Made by a program: the position numbers and the translations under genes. A stretch of 64,000 bases of DNA from Pseudomonas sp. PD9R (GTDB lineage: Bacteria; Pseudomonadota; Gammaproteobacteria; Pseudomonadales; Pseudomonadaceae). The notes beneath the pieces are model-generated. The model was not told the origin of the DNA. It ran no database searches and saw nothing but the letters and a program-made list of their open reading frames with translations. Position 1 is the first letter of the stretch. Each line of letters opens with the position of its first letter. The stretch lies in contig NZ_JAHTMR010000012.1 in assembly GCF_019200975.1 (NCBI RefSeq), positions 1 to 64,000 on the forward strand, written 5' to 3'. Below, in pieces: positions 25,182 to 33,134 of the stretch.

Positions 25182-26591
25182 GAGGCTGGCAGTGGCTGCC
25201 GCCATGGCCCGGCCGAATATCTCGGCCACGCGGTCGATTTCCGTGGCGGTAATCACCAGCGGTGGCAGGAAACGCACCACGCCGCCATACCGACCGCCCA
25301 GTTCGAGGATCAAGCCGCGCTTGAGGCACTCGCGCTGCACCAGTGGCGCCAGGTGCGCAAACACTGGCGGATGACCCAACGCATCCGGCGTGCCGGTCGG
25401 ATCGACCAGTTCGACGCCAAGCATCAGCCCACGACCACGAATGTCCCCCAATTGCGGGAAGTCCCGCTGCAGGATGCGCAGGTGTTCGCTCAGACGTTCG
25501 CCCATGGCGGCGGCGTGTTCGCACACCTTGTGCTCGACCAGGTAACGCATCACCGCAGAACCGGCAGCCATCGCCATCTGGTTGCCGCGGAAGGTCCCGG
25601 CGTGCGCGCCCGGCAGCCAGGTGTCGAGCCAGTTGCGATAAACCACCACCGCCAACGGCAAACTGCCGCCGATGGCTTTGGACATCACCACCACATCCGG
25701 AATGATCCCGGCGTGCTCGAAGGCGAACATTTTGCCGGTGCGGGCGAATCCGCTCTGGATTTCATCGACGATCAGGACCACGCCGGCCTTTTCGGTGATC
25801 CGGCGCAAACCACGCAGCCAGCCAAGATCGGCCGGGATCACTCCGCCCTCGCCCTGCACCACTTCAACGATCACCGCCGCTGGCAATTGCACGCCGGCCT
25901 CGGGATCGTTGAGCAAATTTTCCAGGTAACTCAGGTTGGCCTTCACCCCTTGCGCGCCGCCCAGGCCGAACGGGCAACGATAATCGTAAGGGTACGGCAT
26001 GAACTGCACGCCACTGCTGAGCAACGCGCCCAAAGGCTTTTTCGGTCCCAGGCTGCCCATCAAACTTAGCGCGCCCTGGCTCATGCCGTGGTAACCGCCC
26101 TGGAACGACACCACAGTGCTGCGTCCGGTGGCGGTGCGCACCAGCTTCAGCGCAGCTTCTACAGCGTCGGTGCCAGTGGGGCCGCAAAACTGGATTTTCG
26201 CTTCGGCAGCCAGCGCCGGTGGCAGCAGGCCGAACAGGTCCTGAACGAATTGATCTTTGACCGGTGTGGTCAGGTCCAGCGTGTGCAACGGCAATTCATC
26301 AGTCAGCACTTGCTGAATGGCTTCGATCACCACTGGATGGTTATGCCCAAGGGCCAGAGTTCCGGCGCCGGCCAGACAGTCGATGAACGTGCGACCTTCG
26401 ACGTCTTCGACATACAAACCCTTGGCACGCTTGAGCGCCAGGGGAATGCGTCGCGGGTAGCTGCGGGCGTTGGATTCCTGCTGGCTCTGACGGGCCAGCA
26501 ACGGCGATTCATTGAACTGATAAAGCGTCTCGGCAGGCGTCGGGGCGACCCGGGCCGGCGGCTCTTCGATAAGGCTGGTAGCGACTGACAT
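25179..26591 (-). CDS. pvdH: Diaminobutyrate-2-oxoglutarate aminotransferase PvdH
   Basis: This 470-residue class III PLP aminotransferase makes L-2,4-diaminobutyrate from aspartate semialdehyde, with glutamate as donor; diaminobutyrate is the third residue loaded by PvdL. It shows TLALGHNHPVVIEA, the PLP site VDEIQSGFARTG and the Lys in VVMSKAIGGSLPLA (about residue 303). The start at 26591 (MSVATSLIEEP) is chosen over 26627 on the known length of PvdH, about 469 residues. A PvdS-type promoter lies 100-125 bases upstream, and mbtH lies downstream on the same strand. Confidence 0.94.
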   Translation of the reverse strand: MSVATSLIEEPPARVAPTPAETLYQFNESPLLARQSQQESNARSYPRRIPLALKRAKGLYVEDVEGRTFIDCLAGAGTLALGHNHPVVIEAIQQVLTDELPLHTLDLTTPVKDQFVQDLFGLLPPALAAEAKIQFCGPTGTDAVEAALKLVRTATGRSTVVSFQGGYHGMSQGALSLMGSLGPKKPLGALLSSGVQFMPYPYDYRCPFGLGGAQGVKANLSYLENLLNDPEAGVQLPAAVIVEVVQGEGGVIPADLGWLRGLRRITEKAGVVLIVDEIQSGFARTGKMFAFEHAGIIPDVVVMSKAIGGSLPLAVVVYRNWLDTWLPGAHAGTFRGNQMAMAAGSAVMRYLVEHKVCEHAAAMGERLSEHLRILQRDFPQLGDIRGRGLMLGVELVDPTGTPDALGHPPVFAHLAPLVQRECLKRGLILELGGRYGGVVRFLPPLVITATEIDRVAEIFGRAMAAATASL

Positions 26592-26693
26592 CTCTCGACC
26601 CCTCAATACGCTGTGGATAGTGACCAAAACTGCACACCGGGCAGGTGCGCGTTCCGGTCACGGGGCGCACTTGCAGGTTTTCCTGTTCTGGAA

Positions 26694-26717
26694 ACGCATC
26701 AGCGCCTCAAGGATTTA
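26694..26717 (-). promoter_or_regulatory. PvdS-dependent promoter of pvdH
   Basis: On the minus strand (C)TAAAT at 26717-26713, 16 bases and CGT at 26696-26694 match the PvdS box exactly, including the preferred C before TAAAT. The pvdH mRNA would have a leader of about 95 bases. Confidence 0.8.
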
Positions 26718-26734
26718 GACCCTCGATCAGCTTT

Positions 26735-27220
26735 CTATGAGGGGGGCGGTAGTCCTTTGTGCATGGGAATGGCATGGAGCCCCGCGACCATGAAGGTTCG
26801 GGCGCATGGCTGGTAACCCAGATGCCGGTAAAACGCCTCGCTGGTTTTGGTGCTGTTGAGTTGTGCCCGGTACAAGCCCTGCCCCATCAACCAGGCTTCG
26901 AGGTCTTGCACCAGAGCCTGCCCGGCTCCCCGGCGAAACCATTCCGGCTGGACGTAACAGAACGCCACCTTGCCGCTGATCGCAGCCATGGCGACACCCA
27001 CCGGTTTGTCCTGCAACAGGGCGATGTTCAGATACAGCCGTGGGTCGGTGAGCCAGGGCTGGATGTGTTCAATCGTTTTGTTGTGGGTCCAGATAGCAAC
27101 GGTTTGCGGATCGTTGCGATGATCGAGCGCGCAACCGACGCGGATCGAGCGCTCTATGATGCGGCTGATGATGCCGGCGTCGGCCGGGGTGGCCTTGCAG
27201 ATGTGTATCGGGTCATCCAT
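26735..27220 (-). CDS. GNAT family N-acetyltransferase
   Basis: This 161-residue protein has the GNAT fold. It begins HICKATPADAGIISRII, has the acetyl-CoA pyrophosphate loop region WFRRGAGQALVQDLEAW and ends with the EAFYRHLGYQP segment common in the family. The substrate cannot be told. It lies just upstream of the pvdH promoter on the same strand and is probably unconnected with pyoverdine, since siderophore acetylation is covered by the pvdY gene at 48948. Confidence 0.85.
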   Translation of the reverse strand: MDDPIHICKATPADAGIISRIIERSIRVGCALDHRNDPQTVAIWTHNKTIEHIQPWLTDPRLYLNIALLQDKPVGVAMAAISGKVAFCYVQPEWFRRGAGQALVQDLEAWLMGQGLYRAQLNSTKTSEAFYRHLGYQPCARTFMVAGLHAIPMHKGLPPPS

Positions 27221-27323
27221 GGCGCTGTTACCTCAATCCATTGAGTCAAAGCTGCGAGGGACGATAGCGCGATGTCGACAGGTGGCCTAATGGAGAGACG
27301 TTACTTTTGATGTACAACACATC

Positions 27324-27417
27324 CCCCCTGTAGGCGCTGCCGAAGGCTGCGATCTTTTGACTTTGATTTTCAGAAACAGATCAAAAGATCGCAGCCTTCG
27401 GCAGCTCCTACAGGGGG
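27324..27417. repeat. REPIN between the GNAT and sensor kinase genes
   Basis: CCCCCTGTAGGCGCTGCCGAAG and CTTCGGCAGCTCCTACAGGGGG are inverted copies, with TGCGATCTTTTGA and TCAAAAGATCGCA inside. Only one base of the arms is mismatched (GGCGC for GGAGC). Confidence 0.9.
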
Positions 27418-27428
27418 TGTGGTGTTGC

Positions 27429-28751
27429 TCAGACCGGTTGCAACGGCATGGTCAGTTCCACTCGCAAACCATCCGGTCGACTGTCAAAACGCAGGGTGCA
27501 GCCGCAGCGTTGAACGATGGCCTGAACAATTGCCAGCCCGAGGCCGCAGCCGGTGCTCTGGCCATTGCGCCAGAAGCGTTGGGTCAGGTGTTGCAGGTCA
27601 TCTTCGGCAATGCCCGGCCCGTGATCGCGCACCACAAACTGCACGCGATTGCCGGTGGTTTGCAGGCTCAACTCCACTGCGCCTTCACCGGGGGTATGGC
27701 GCAATGCGTTGTCCAGCAAGTTGCGCAGCGCGGCAATCGACAGCACTGCGGGCATTTGCACGGGGGCGGGCGAAACCTTGGCCGGCAGTTGAAATCTGAT
27801 GCGCTGGCGATCACCGCCAGCGGTGTCCTGAATGGCCAGTTTCGCCACTTGTTCGGCGCTGCATTGCACACCGTCATCGAACGACAGACTGCCCTCTACG
27901 CGCGCCAGCAACAGCAATTGCTCAAGAGTCCGATGCAAGCGATCAGCGCCCTCCTCGGCCCGGGCCAGGGATTGATCCCGGGCCGCGCCATCGGTCATGC
28001 GCGCCACTTGCAAGTGGGTCTTGATCGCGGTCAGCGGACTGCGCAGCTCGTGGGCGGCGTCACCGGTCAGGCGACGCTCGCGTTCGATGGTCTTGCCGAT
28101 GCGCTGGAACAGCTGATTCTGCGTGTCCAGCAACGGTTGCAGCTCGCTGGGCAATGGCTGCACCTGCAACGGTTCGAGCGAGTCGGGGCTGCGGCGCATC
28201 AAGGCGTCACGCATGCGGTTGAGCGGTGCCAACCCCTGGCCAATGCCCAGCCAGAGCAGGCACAGACAACCAAGCAACGCCACGCCCACCGGCACCGAAG
28301 CGGCCAGCAGGATCGACATGTTCAAGGCTTCACGCTCGATCTGCCGATCAGCGGTGGTAATGCGCAGATCGCCGCGGGCCAGTGTGAAACTGCGCCACGG
28401 TGCGCCGTCGATCATTTGATCGTGGAAGCCCATTTTCTCGGCTTCCAGGGGCTGCCCCGGATCGCTATGACTGCGGGCGAGAATTTCCCCGCGCAACGAA
28501 CTGACCTGACAGGCCATGCCACCAGGAATATTCAATTGTTCTGCGCTGAAATGCGTGCCCTCGCCTTTACTCGGCACCGGCGGCAATTGCTCCATCAACC
28601 CGGCGACCATTCGCGCCGAAGCGACCAACCGCTGATCGAGGGAAAACATCATTTGGTTGCGCAGGTCGCTGAGCATCCAGGCTGCTGCCAGGGCCCAGAT
28701 CAAGGCAAACGCGCCGCCGAGCGTCAGGCTCAGGCGTAAACGCAAACTCAT
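27429..28751 (-). CDS. dsbS: Sensor histidine kinase, DsbS-like
   Basis: This 440-residue membrane kinase has two membrane helices (about 10-28 and 143-164), a periplasmic loop of about 110 residues, a HAMP-like linker, the phospho-acceptor motif DAAHELRSP (His at about 234) and an ATPase domain with LDNALRHT, DHGPGI and GCGLGLAI. The loop has one Cys, in GMACQVS (residue 81, or 82 if the GTG at 28754 is the start). The P. aeruginosa kinase next to dsbDEG, DsbS, is described as a copper sensor that uses such a Cys; I recall this and have not checked it. Overlaps the regulator gene by one base. Confidence 0.85.
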   Translation of the reverse strand: MSLRLRLSLTLGGAFALIWALAAAWMLSDLRNQMMFSLDQRLVASARMVAGLMEQLPPVPSKGEGTHFSAEQLNIPGGMACQVSSLRGEILARSHSDPGQPLEAEKMGFHDQMIDGAPWRSFTLARGDLRITTADRQIEREALNMSILLAASVPVGVALLGCLCLLWLGIGQGLAPLNRMRDALMRRSPDSLEPLQVQPLPSELQPLLDTQNQLFQRIGKTIERERRLTGDAAHELRSPLTAIKTHLQVARMTDGAARDQSLARAEEGADRLHRTLEQLLLLARVEGSLSFDDGVQCSAEQVAKLAIQDTAGGDRQRIRFQLPAKVSPAPVQMPAVLSIAALRNLLDNALRHTPGEGAVELSLQTTGNRVQFVVRDHGPGIAEDDLQHLTQRFWRNGQSTGCGLGLAIVQAIVQRCGCTLRFDSRPDGLRVELTMPLQPV

Positions 28752-29431
28752 CACTTCTGTTGTTCTCCGCCATCAGCCGGGCCCAGGCGATAACCCAGGC
28801 CGCGCACCGTCTCGACAATGCCGTTGCCGAGTTTGCGCCGCAGGTGATGGATATGGACGTTGAGGGCATTGCTTTCCAGTTCGTCGTTGAACCCGTAGAC
28901 GCTGTCCTTGAGTTGCTCGGTGGACAGCACGCGGCCACGGTTATGCAGCAAGGCCTGCAGCAGCGACTGTTCGCGGCGCGACAGGTCCACCGGTTGGCCG
29001 CCGAGGGTGGTTTCGCGACTGCTCGGGTCGTAGGTCAGCGCGCCGTGTTCGATCAGATTGACGCTGCGCCCCGCCACCCGCCGCAGCAGTGTGTGCAGGC
29101 GTGCAGCCAGCTCACGCAGATCGAAAGGCTTGAGCAAGTAATCGTCGGCACCGGCCTGCAGGCCGTCGACGCGATCGGTCACCGAGTCCCGGGCCGTGAG
29201 AATCAGCACCGGCAACTCCAGTCCGTTGTGGCGCAACTGCTGTAGCAACTTGAGGCCGTCTTCGTCGGGCAAGCCAAGGTCGAGCACTATCACATCGAAC
29301 TCGGCGACCTTGAGCATCGCCCGGGCGGCAGACGCCGTGGCCACATGCTCGACCGTCAGGCCCTGGGCAGTCAGGCCGGCGACAATGCCGCTGGCGATCA
29401 ACTCATCGTCTTCGCAAACCAGTACGTGCAT
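28751..29431 (-). CDS. dsbR: OmpR-family response regulator, DsbR-like
   Basis: This 226-residue regulator has a receiver domain with CEDDELIASG (acidic pair), phospho-Asp in VIVLDLGLPD (about residue 51), the Thr in LILTARD and Lys in LLKPFD, then an OmpR-type winged helix (SRREQSLLQALLHNRGR, VHIHHLRRKLG). The start at 29431 (MHVLVCEDD) is set by the receiver fold; the frame to 29641 adds 70 residues unlike the family. Together with the kinase it forms the system found beside dsbDEG in P. aeruginosa, where DsbR controls the dsb genes. The name rests on this shared position. Confidence 0.87.
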   Translation of the reverse strand: MHVLVCEDDELIASGIVAGLTAQGLTVEHVATASAARAMLKVAEFDVIVLDLGLPDEDGLKLLQQLRHNGLELPVLILTARDSVTDRVDGLQAGADDYLLKPFDLRELAARLHTLLRRVAGRSVNLIEHGALTYDPSSRETTLGGQPVDLSRREQSLLQALLHNRGRVLSTEQLKDSVYGFNDELESNALNVHIHHLRRKLGNGIVETVRGLGYRLGPADGGEQQK

Positions 29432-29550
29432 GGGAGCTCCATGTGTAAAAACGTGAGTCAAACAGCTGTGGATTAAGCCGCAATTATGGCAAGCGCACCG
29501 ACGGACGAACAGCACCGGAACATTTCGTTGGCCTGCTGCTTCTTGGCTGC

Positions 29551-29570
29551 GGTTAATCCAACCGTTAAGC
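29551..29570. promoter_or_regulatory. Candidate response-regulator site upstream of dsbR
   Basis: GGTTAATCCAACCGTTAAGC contains two GTTAA units 12 bp apart, the direct-repeat form that OmpR-type regulators bind. It lies about 120 bp before dsbR and 150 bp before the hemopexin-like gene and could serve either. The similar repeat at 30477-30496 lies before dsbD. Confidence 0.4.
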
Positions 29571-29719
29571 GTGTTATCCAGAAGAAACAAACAGCCATTA
29601 AAAATGCCTATAAAAACTTCCACAAAGAAAGCTAACCTCACACCAACTTCGGAAAGCGAAGTTCATAAAACAGTAAACACCCAATACTTTTCATACTTCT
29701 TTTATCTGAAAGGAATCAG

Positions 29720-30424
29720 ATGATGCCAGCACTTAAAAACGTCGTTGCCGTTGATTGGCGCTCCGGTAAAGACCGTTGTTATTTCTTCTTCAAAGACAGC
29801 AATACCTATAGCCGCTTTGATATAGGTGCCAATCGGGTTGCAGACGGACATCCCGTGGAAGTCAAAGAAAGCAATTGGGGCAGATTCCACACTCATGTCA
29901 AAAACCTGCGCTTCGGATTCGCCACCACCGGCATTGCACCCGACACGGTAGGAGCCATTGATGACGATGTTTTATGGCTTTTCTATTATGACAAAGGCGT
30001 GCCAATGGTCTGCAAATTCGATCAGGATCTTGATGAAGTCAGGGGCCTGTATCCAGTCTCGAAAACGTTATGGGCACCACTACTTCCCTATTTTAATCGA
30101 ATCGTGGCGGGTACCTGGTGGCAACTCGTTGGCCATAGCCAGGCATTTCGATTCCTCATGAACGACGGGCACTCGGTTGCCTTCGACTATAAAAGAAAAC
30201 ACATACTCCTCGAAAAGATCGACGCCAACTCTTGGCCGGGACTTTCTCACTACAAAGATCGAATTATAACGGCCGTCCAAAACGACCGGACTTTCGCCGA
30301 CAGTTATTACTATATTTTCCTGACCAACAACCAATACATACGCTACAACATCCAAAGGAACCGAGCAGAGTCCGGCCCGATCAATGTGGACGAAGAGTCC
30401 TGGCCCGGTTTGCTGGACGACTGA
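29720..30424 (+). CDS. Four-bladed hemopexin-like beta-propeller protein
   Basis: This 234-residue protein has no signal peptide and four repeats of about 50-60 residues, each with an aromatic-rich strand region and the end motif W(P/G)GL or like: blade 1 with CYFFFKDSNTYSRFD and ESNWGRF, blade 2 with LWLFYYDKGVPMVCKFD and TLWAPL, blade 3 ending ANSWPGL, blade 4 with YYYIFLTNNQYIRYN and ESWPGL. This is the form of hemopexin repeats, as in bacterial photopexins and plant PA2 albumins. The ATG at 29720 follows AAAGGAA. Its DNA is more AT-rich than its neighbours. The ligand (heme, metal, polyamine) is unknown. Confidence 0.8.
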   Translation: MMPALKNVVAVDWRSGKDRCYFFFKDSNTYSRFDIGANRVADGHPVEVKESNWGRFHTHVKNLRFGFATTGIAPDTVGAIDDDVLWLFYYDKGVPMVCKFDQDLDEVRGLYPVSKTLWAPLLPYFNRIVAGTWWQLVGHSQAFRFLMNDGHSVAFDYKRKHILLEKIDANSWPGLSHYKDRIITAVQNDRTFADSYYYIFLTNNQYIRYNIQRNRAESGPINVDEESWPGLLDD

Positions 30425-30476
30425 CCCTTCGCGCAGGCCCGTTCACCCAGAATCGGGCCCCATCGCTCAACCCCAC

Positions 30477-30496
30477 CGGTTAATCATCGGTTAATC
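30477..30496 (+). promoter_or_regulatory. Candidate DsbR site upstream of dsbD
   Basis: GGTTAATCATCGGTTAATCG holds two GGTTAATC units at an 11-bp period and fits TTA-N8-TTAA (30480-30494). From memory that is the motif described for P. aeruginosa DsbR. It lies 50-65 bp before the dsbD ATG. Confidence 0.55.
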
Positions 30497-30543
30497 GCCG
30501 CCGCCCATTGTGCTCCCCATCAGCACAGAGCCAAGGCTTATCC

Positions 30544-32280
30544 ATGCGTCGATTGTTTTTACTTTTTGTTCTCTTGATCTCGGGTCTGGCCCAGGCGGGA
30601 ACCAATCCGTTTGAGACCAAACCCGACTTTCTTCCCGTCGGCAAAGCTTTCATTTTTACCTCCGAGCGCCTCGAGTCCGGGGAGACTCAGCTGTTCTGGC
30701 AGATTGCCGATGGCTATTACCTGTATCAGAAGCGTCTCAAATTTGATGGCTTGCCTGCTGATCAGCATCCGGTGCTGCCGGAGGGCGAAGCCCACAGCGA
30801 CGAGTATTTCGGTGAGCAGCAGGTCTATCGCCAGGGCCTGGAGCTGAAGATTCCGGCAGGCGCCAACGGCCAAATCAAGGTGGGGTTCCAGGGCTGTGCC
30901 GATGCCGGTTTGTGTTATCCACCGCAGACTCAAGTTGTAGACCTTGGCAACAACAGCACCGCCAATCCCGTTGTTGAAGCGCCGGACCAAGCGTTAGCCA
31001 GTGGCCTGCAACAGCGCGCATTGGGCTGGAGCCTGTTGGTGTTCTTCGGTCTGGGTTTACTGCTGGCGTTTACCCCATGCACATTGCCAATGCTGCCAAT
31101 CCTGGCCGGGCTGATCGTTGGCAGCGGTGCTTCGCCCAAGCGCGGTTTCGCCTTGGCCGGCAGTTATGTGGTGAGCATGGCGCTGGTCTATGCGGCAATG
31201 GGCGTGCTCGCGGCGTCGTTGGGTGCAAACCTGCAGGCGCTATTGCAGAACCCTTGGCTGCTGGGCAGTTTCGCGGCGATTTTCGTTCTGTTGGCGTTGC
31301 CAATGTTCGGTTTCTTTGAACTGCAATTGCCGGTGGCCGTGCGTGACCGCCTGGAGAACGTTTCACGCAATCAACGCGGTGGCAGCCTGATCGGCGCAGG
31401 TGTGCTGGGGGCGTTGTCGGGTCTGCTGGTCGGCCCTTGCATGACGGCGCCACTGGCCGGTGCGCTGCTCTACATCGCACAAAGCGGCAATGCGCTGCAC
31501 GGTGGGTTGATTCTGTTCGCCATGGGCATCGGCATCGGCGTGCCGTTGTTGTTGCTGGTGACTGTCGGCAACCGTTTCCTGCCCAAACCCGGCGCCTGGA
31601 TGAATTTGCTCAAAGGCGCGTTTGGTTTCCTGTTCCTGGCCACGGCATTGCTGATGCTACGTCCTGTGCTGGATGAATCGTTGTGGGTCGGTTTGTGTGG
31701 GGCGCTGTTGCTGATCGCCGCTTACAGCGCCTGGAAACAGTCGGAAGGTTTCGGTCGCATCGCCCACTTGTTCGGTGCCAGTTCGCTGCTGCTCGGTGTG
31801 TGGGGCAGCCTGTTGATGATCGGTGCCGCCGGTGGCAGTGATGATCTGTTCAAACCGTTGCAGGTTTTCCGTGCCTCCAATTCGGCCATTGCGGCGGTTC
31901 CAACCGGTCACGACGCCTTCACCACCATCAAGGAGCCCGCCGCCCTGCAACGGGAACTCGATGCGGCGCAGGCTCAAGGCCAATGGGTACTGCTGGACTA
32001 TTACGCCGACTGGTGTGTGTCGTGCAAGATCATGGAAAAACAGGTGTTCGGTCAGCCGCAGGTACTGCAAGCCCTGAGCGATGTGCGCTTGCTCCGGCTG
32101 GATGTCACCGCCGACAATGCCGCCAGCCGCGAATTGCTCGGCCGCTATAAAGTGCCGGGGCCACCGAGCTTTCTGTGGATTGGTGCCGACGGCGAAGAGC
32201 GGCGCAGCCAGCGCATCACCGGCGAGGTTGATGCCGGCACATTCCTGCAACGCTGGACCACCACCCGAGACGCTCGTTAA
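30544..32280 (+). CDS. dsbD: Thiol:disulfide interchange protein DsbD
   Basis: This 578-residue inner-membrane protein carries electrons from cytoplasmic thioredoxin to the periplasm. All three parts are seen: a signal peptide and alpha domain with the Cys pair in QGCADAGLCYPP, an eight-helix transmembrane domain with the paired Cys in FTPCTLPML and VGPCMTAPL, and a C-terminal thioredoxin domain with DWCVSCKIM. The start at 30544 (MRRLFLLFVLL) is set by the signal peptide. It leads dsbD-dsbE-dsbG; its TAA shares one base with the next ATG. Confidence 0.93.
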   Translation: MRRLFLLFVLLISGLAQAGTNPFETKPDFLPVGKAFIFTSERLESGETQLFWQIADGYYLYQKRLKFDGLPADQHPVLPEGEAHSDEYFGEQQVYRQGLELKIPAGANGQIKVGFQGCADAGLCYPPQTQVVDLGNNSTANPVVEAPDQALASGLQQRALGWSLLVFFGLGLLLAFTPCTLPMLPILAGLIVGSGASPKRGFALAGSYVVSMALVYAAMGVLAASLGANLQALLQNPWLLGSFAAIFVLLALPMFGFFELQLPVAVRDRLENVSRNQRGGSLIGAGVLGALSGLLVGPCMTAPLAGALLYIAQSGNALHGGLILFAMGIGIGVPLLLLVTVGNRFLPKPGAWMNLLKGAFGFLFLATALLMLRPVLDESLWVGLCGALLLIAAYSAWKQSEGFGRIAHLFGASSLLLGVWGSLLMIGAAGGSDDLFKPLQVFRASNSAIAAVPTGHDAFTTIKEPAALQRELDAAQAQGQWVLLDYYADWCVSCKIMEKQVFGQPQVLQALSDVRLLRLDVTADNAASRELLGRYKVPGPPSFLWIGADGEERRSQRITGEVDAGTFLQRWTTTRDAR

Positions 32281-33134
32281 TGCTGACATTCACCCTCGGC
32301 ACTTTTGCCATCGCGCTTAACCACCTTTTGCTGATCAGTGCATTGGCGCTGGCGACGTTTGTCGGCTGGCGGGTGGCCAAGCGCGGTGGTGAAAATCCCG
32401 AGTCGGCGTTGTTCAGTCTGTTCCTGATCGGGATGCTGGCGGCGCGAGTCAGTTTCGTCGGCGTTTACTGGATGCATTATCGCAATGACCCGTGGCAGAT
32501 CATCGACCTGCGCGACGGTGGCTTTCTTGCCTGGCCGGGGGTGATTGCTCTGGTGCTCGCGTCTGTTTACCGTGCCTGGCGCCGCCCCGGTTTGCGTCGC
32601 CCGCTGGGCTTTGGCGTGGCCAGCGGTCTGGCGTTCTGGCTGCTGGCGACCTTCTCCCTGAGCATTTACGAACAAGGTACGCGCCTGCCGGAAATCACCC
32701 TGCGTAACGCCGCAGGTGAAACCGTGCAACTGGCCGATTACAAGGGCGGCCCGCTGGTGATCAATCTCTGGGCTACCTGGTGTCCGCCGTGCCGCCGGGA
32801 AATGCCAGTGCTGGAAAACGCCCAGCAACAGCGCCCCGATCTGACCTTTCTGTTCGTCAATCAGGCCGAAAGCATGCAAAGCGTCAGCACCTTCCTGGAA
32901 ACCCAGGGGCTGAGCCTGTCTAACGTGCTGTTCGACGGCGGCGGCCGCCTGGGCCAGGCCGTCGGTTCCATGGCCTTGCCGACTACTCTTTTCTACAGCC
33001 CAGAAGGTCGCCTGTTGGGCAGCCATCTGGGTGAACTGTCGCAAGCCAGCCTCGCTCGCGCTCTGGAAAACTTCGACACCGCACCTGCCACCTCTTCAAG
33101 GAAACTGCCATGCACCGCCTCCGCCACCTGCTGA
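32280..33134 (+). CDS. dsbE: Membrane-anchored TlpA/DsbE-like thioredoxin with Lgt-like membrane domain
   Basis: This 284-residue protein fuses an N-terminal membrane domain of about 135 residues and four helices to a C-terminal thioredoxin of the TlpA/ResA type with WATWCPPCRREMP (Cys at about 165 and 168). The membrane part resembles prolipoprotein diacylglyceryl transferase (AARVSFVGVYWMHY, LRDGGFLAWPG) but lacks the rest of that enzyme, so it is probably just a membrane holder. It would be kept reduced by DsbD and serve DsbG or apo-protein substrates. Overlaps dsbD by one base and dsbG by 25. Confidence 0.85.
   Translation: MLTFTLGTFAIALNHLLLISALALATFVGWRVAKRGGENPESALFSLFLIGMLAARVSFVGVYWMHYRNDPWQIIDLRDGGFLAWPGVIALVLASVYRAWRRPGLRRPLGFGVASGLAFWLLATFSLSIYEQGTRLPEITLRNAAGETVQLADYKGGPLVINLWATWCPPCRREMPVLENAQQQRPDLTFLFVNQAESMQSVSTFLETQGLSLSNVLFDGGGRLGQAVGSMALPTTLFYSPEGRLLGSHLGELSQASLARALENFDTAPATSSRKLPCTASATC

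Noticed and set aside
26735..27220. GNAT protein as part of the pyoverdine pathway
   Set aside because: It lies near pvdH, but has no PvdS box of its own and does not show the siderophore acetyltransferase marks that pvdY has.
29431..29641. Longer start for the response regulator
   Set aside because: The extra 70 residues are Cys- and Phe-rich and unlike a receiver domain, and they cover the presumed regulatory site. The ATG at 29431 directly begins the receiver fold.
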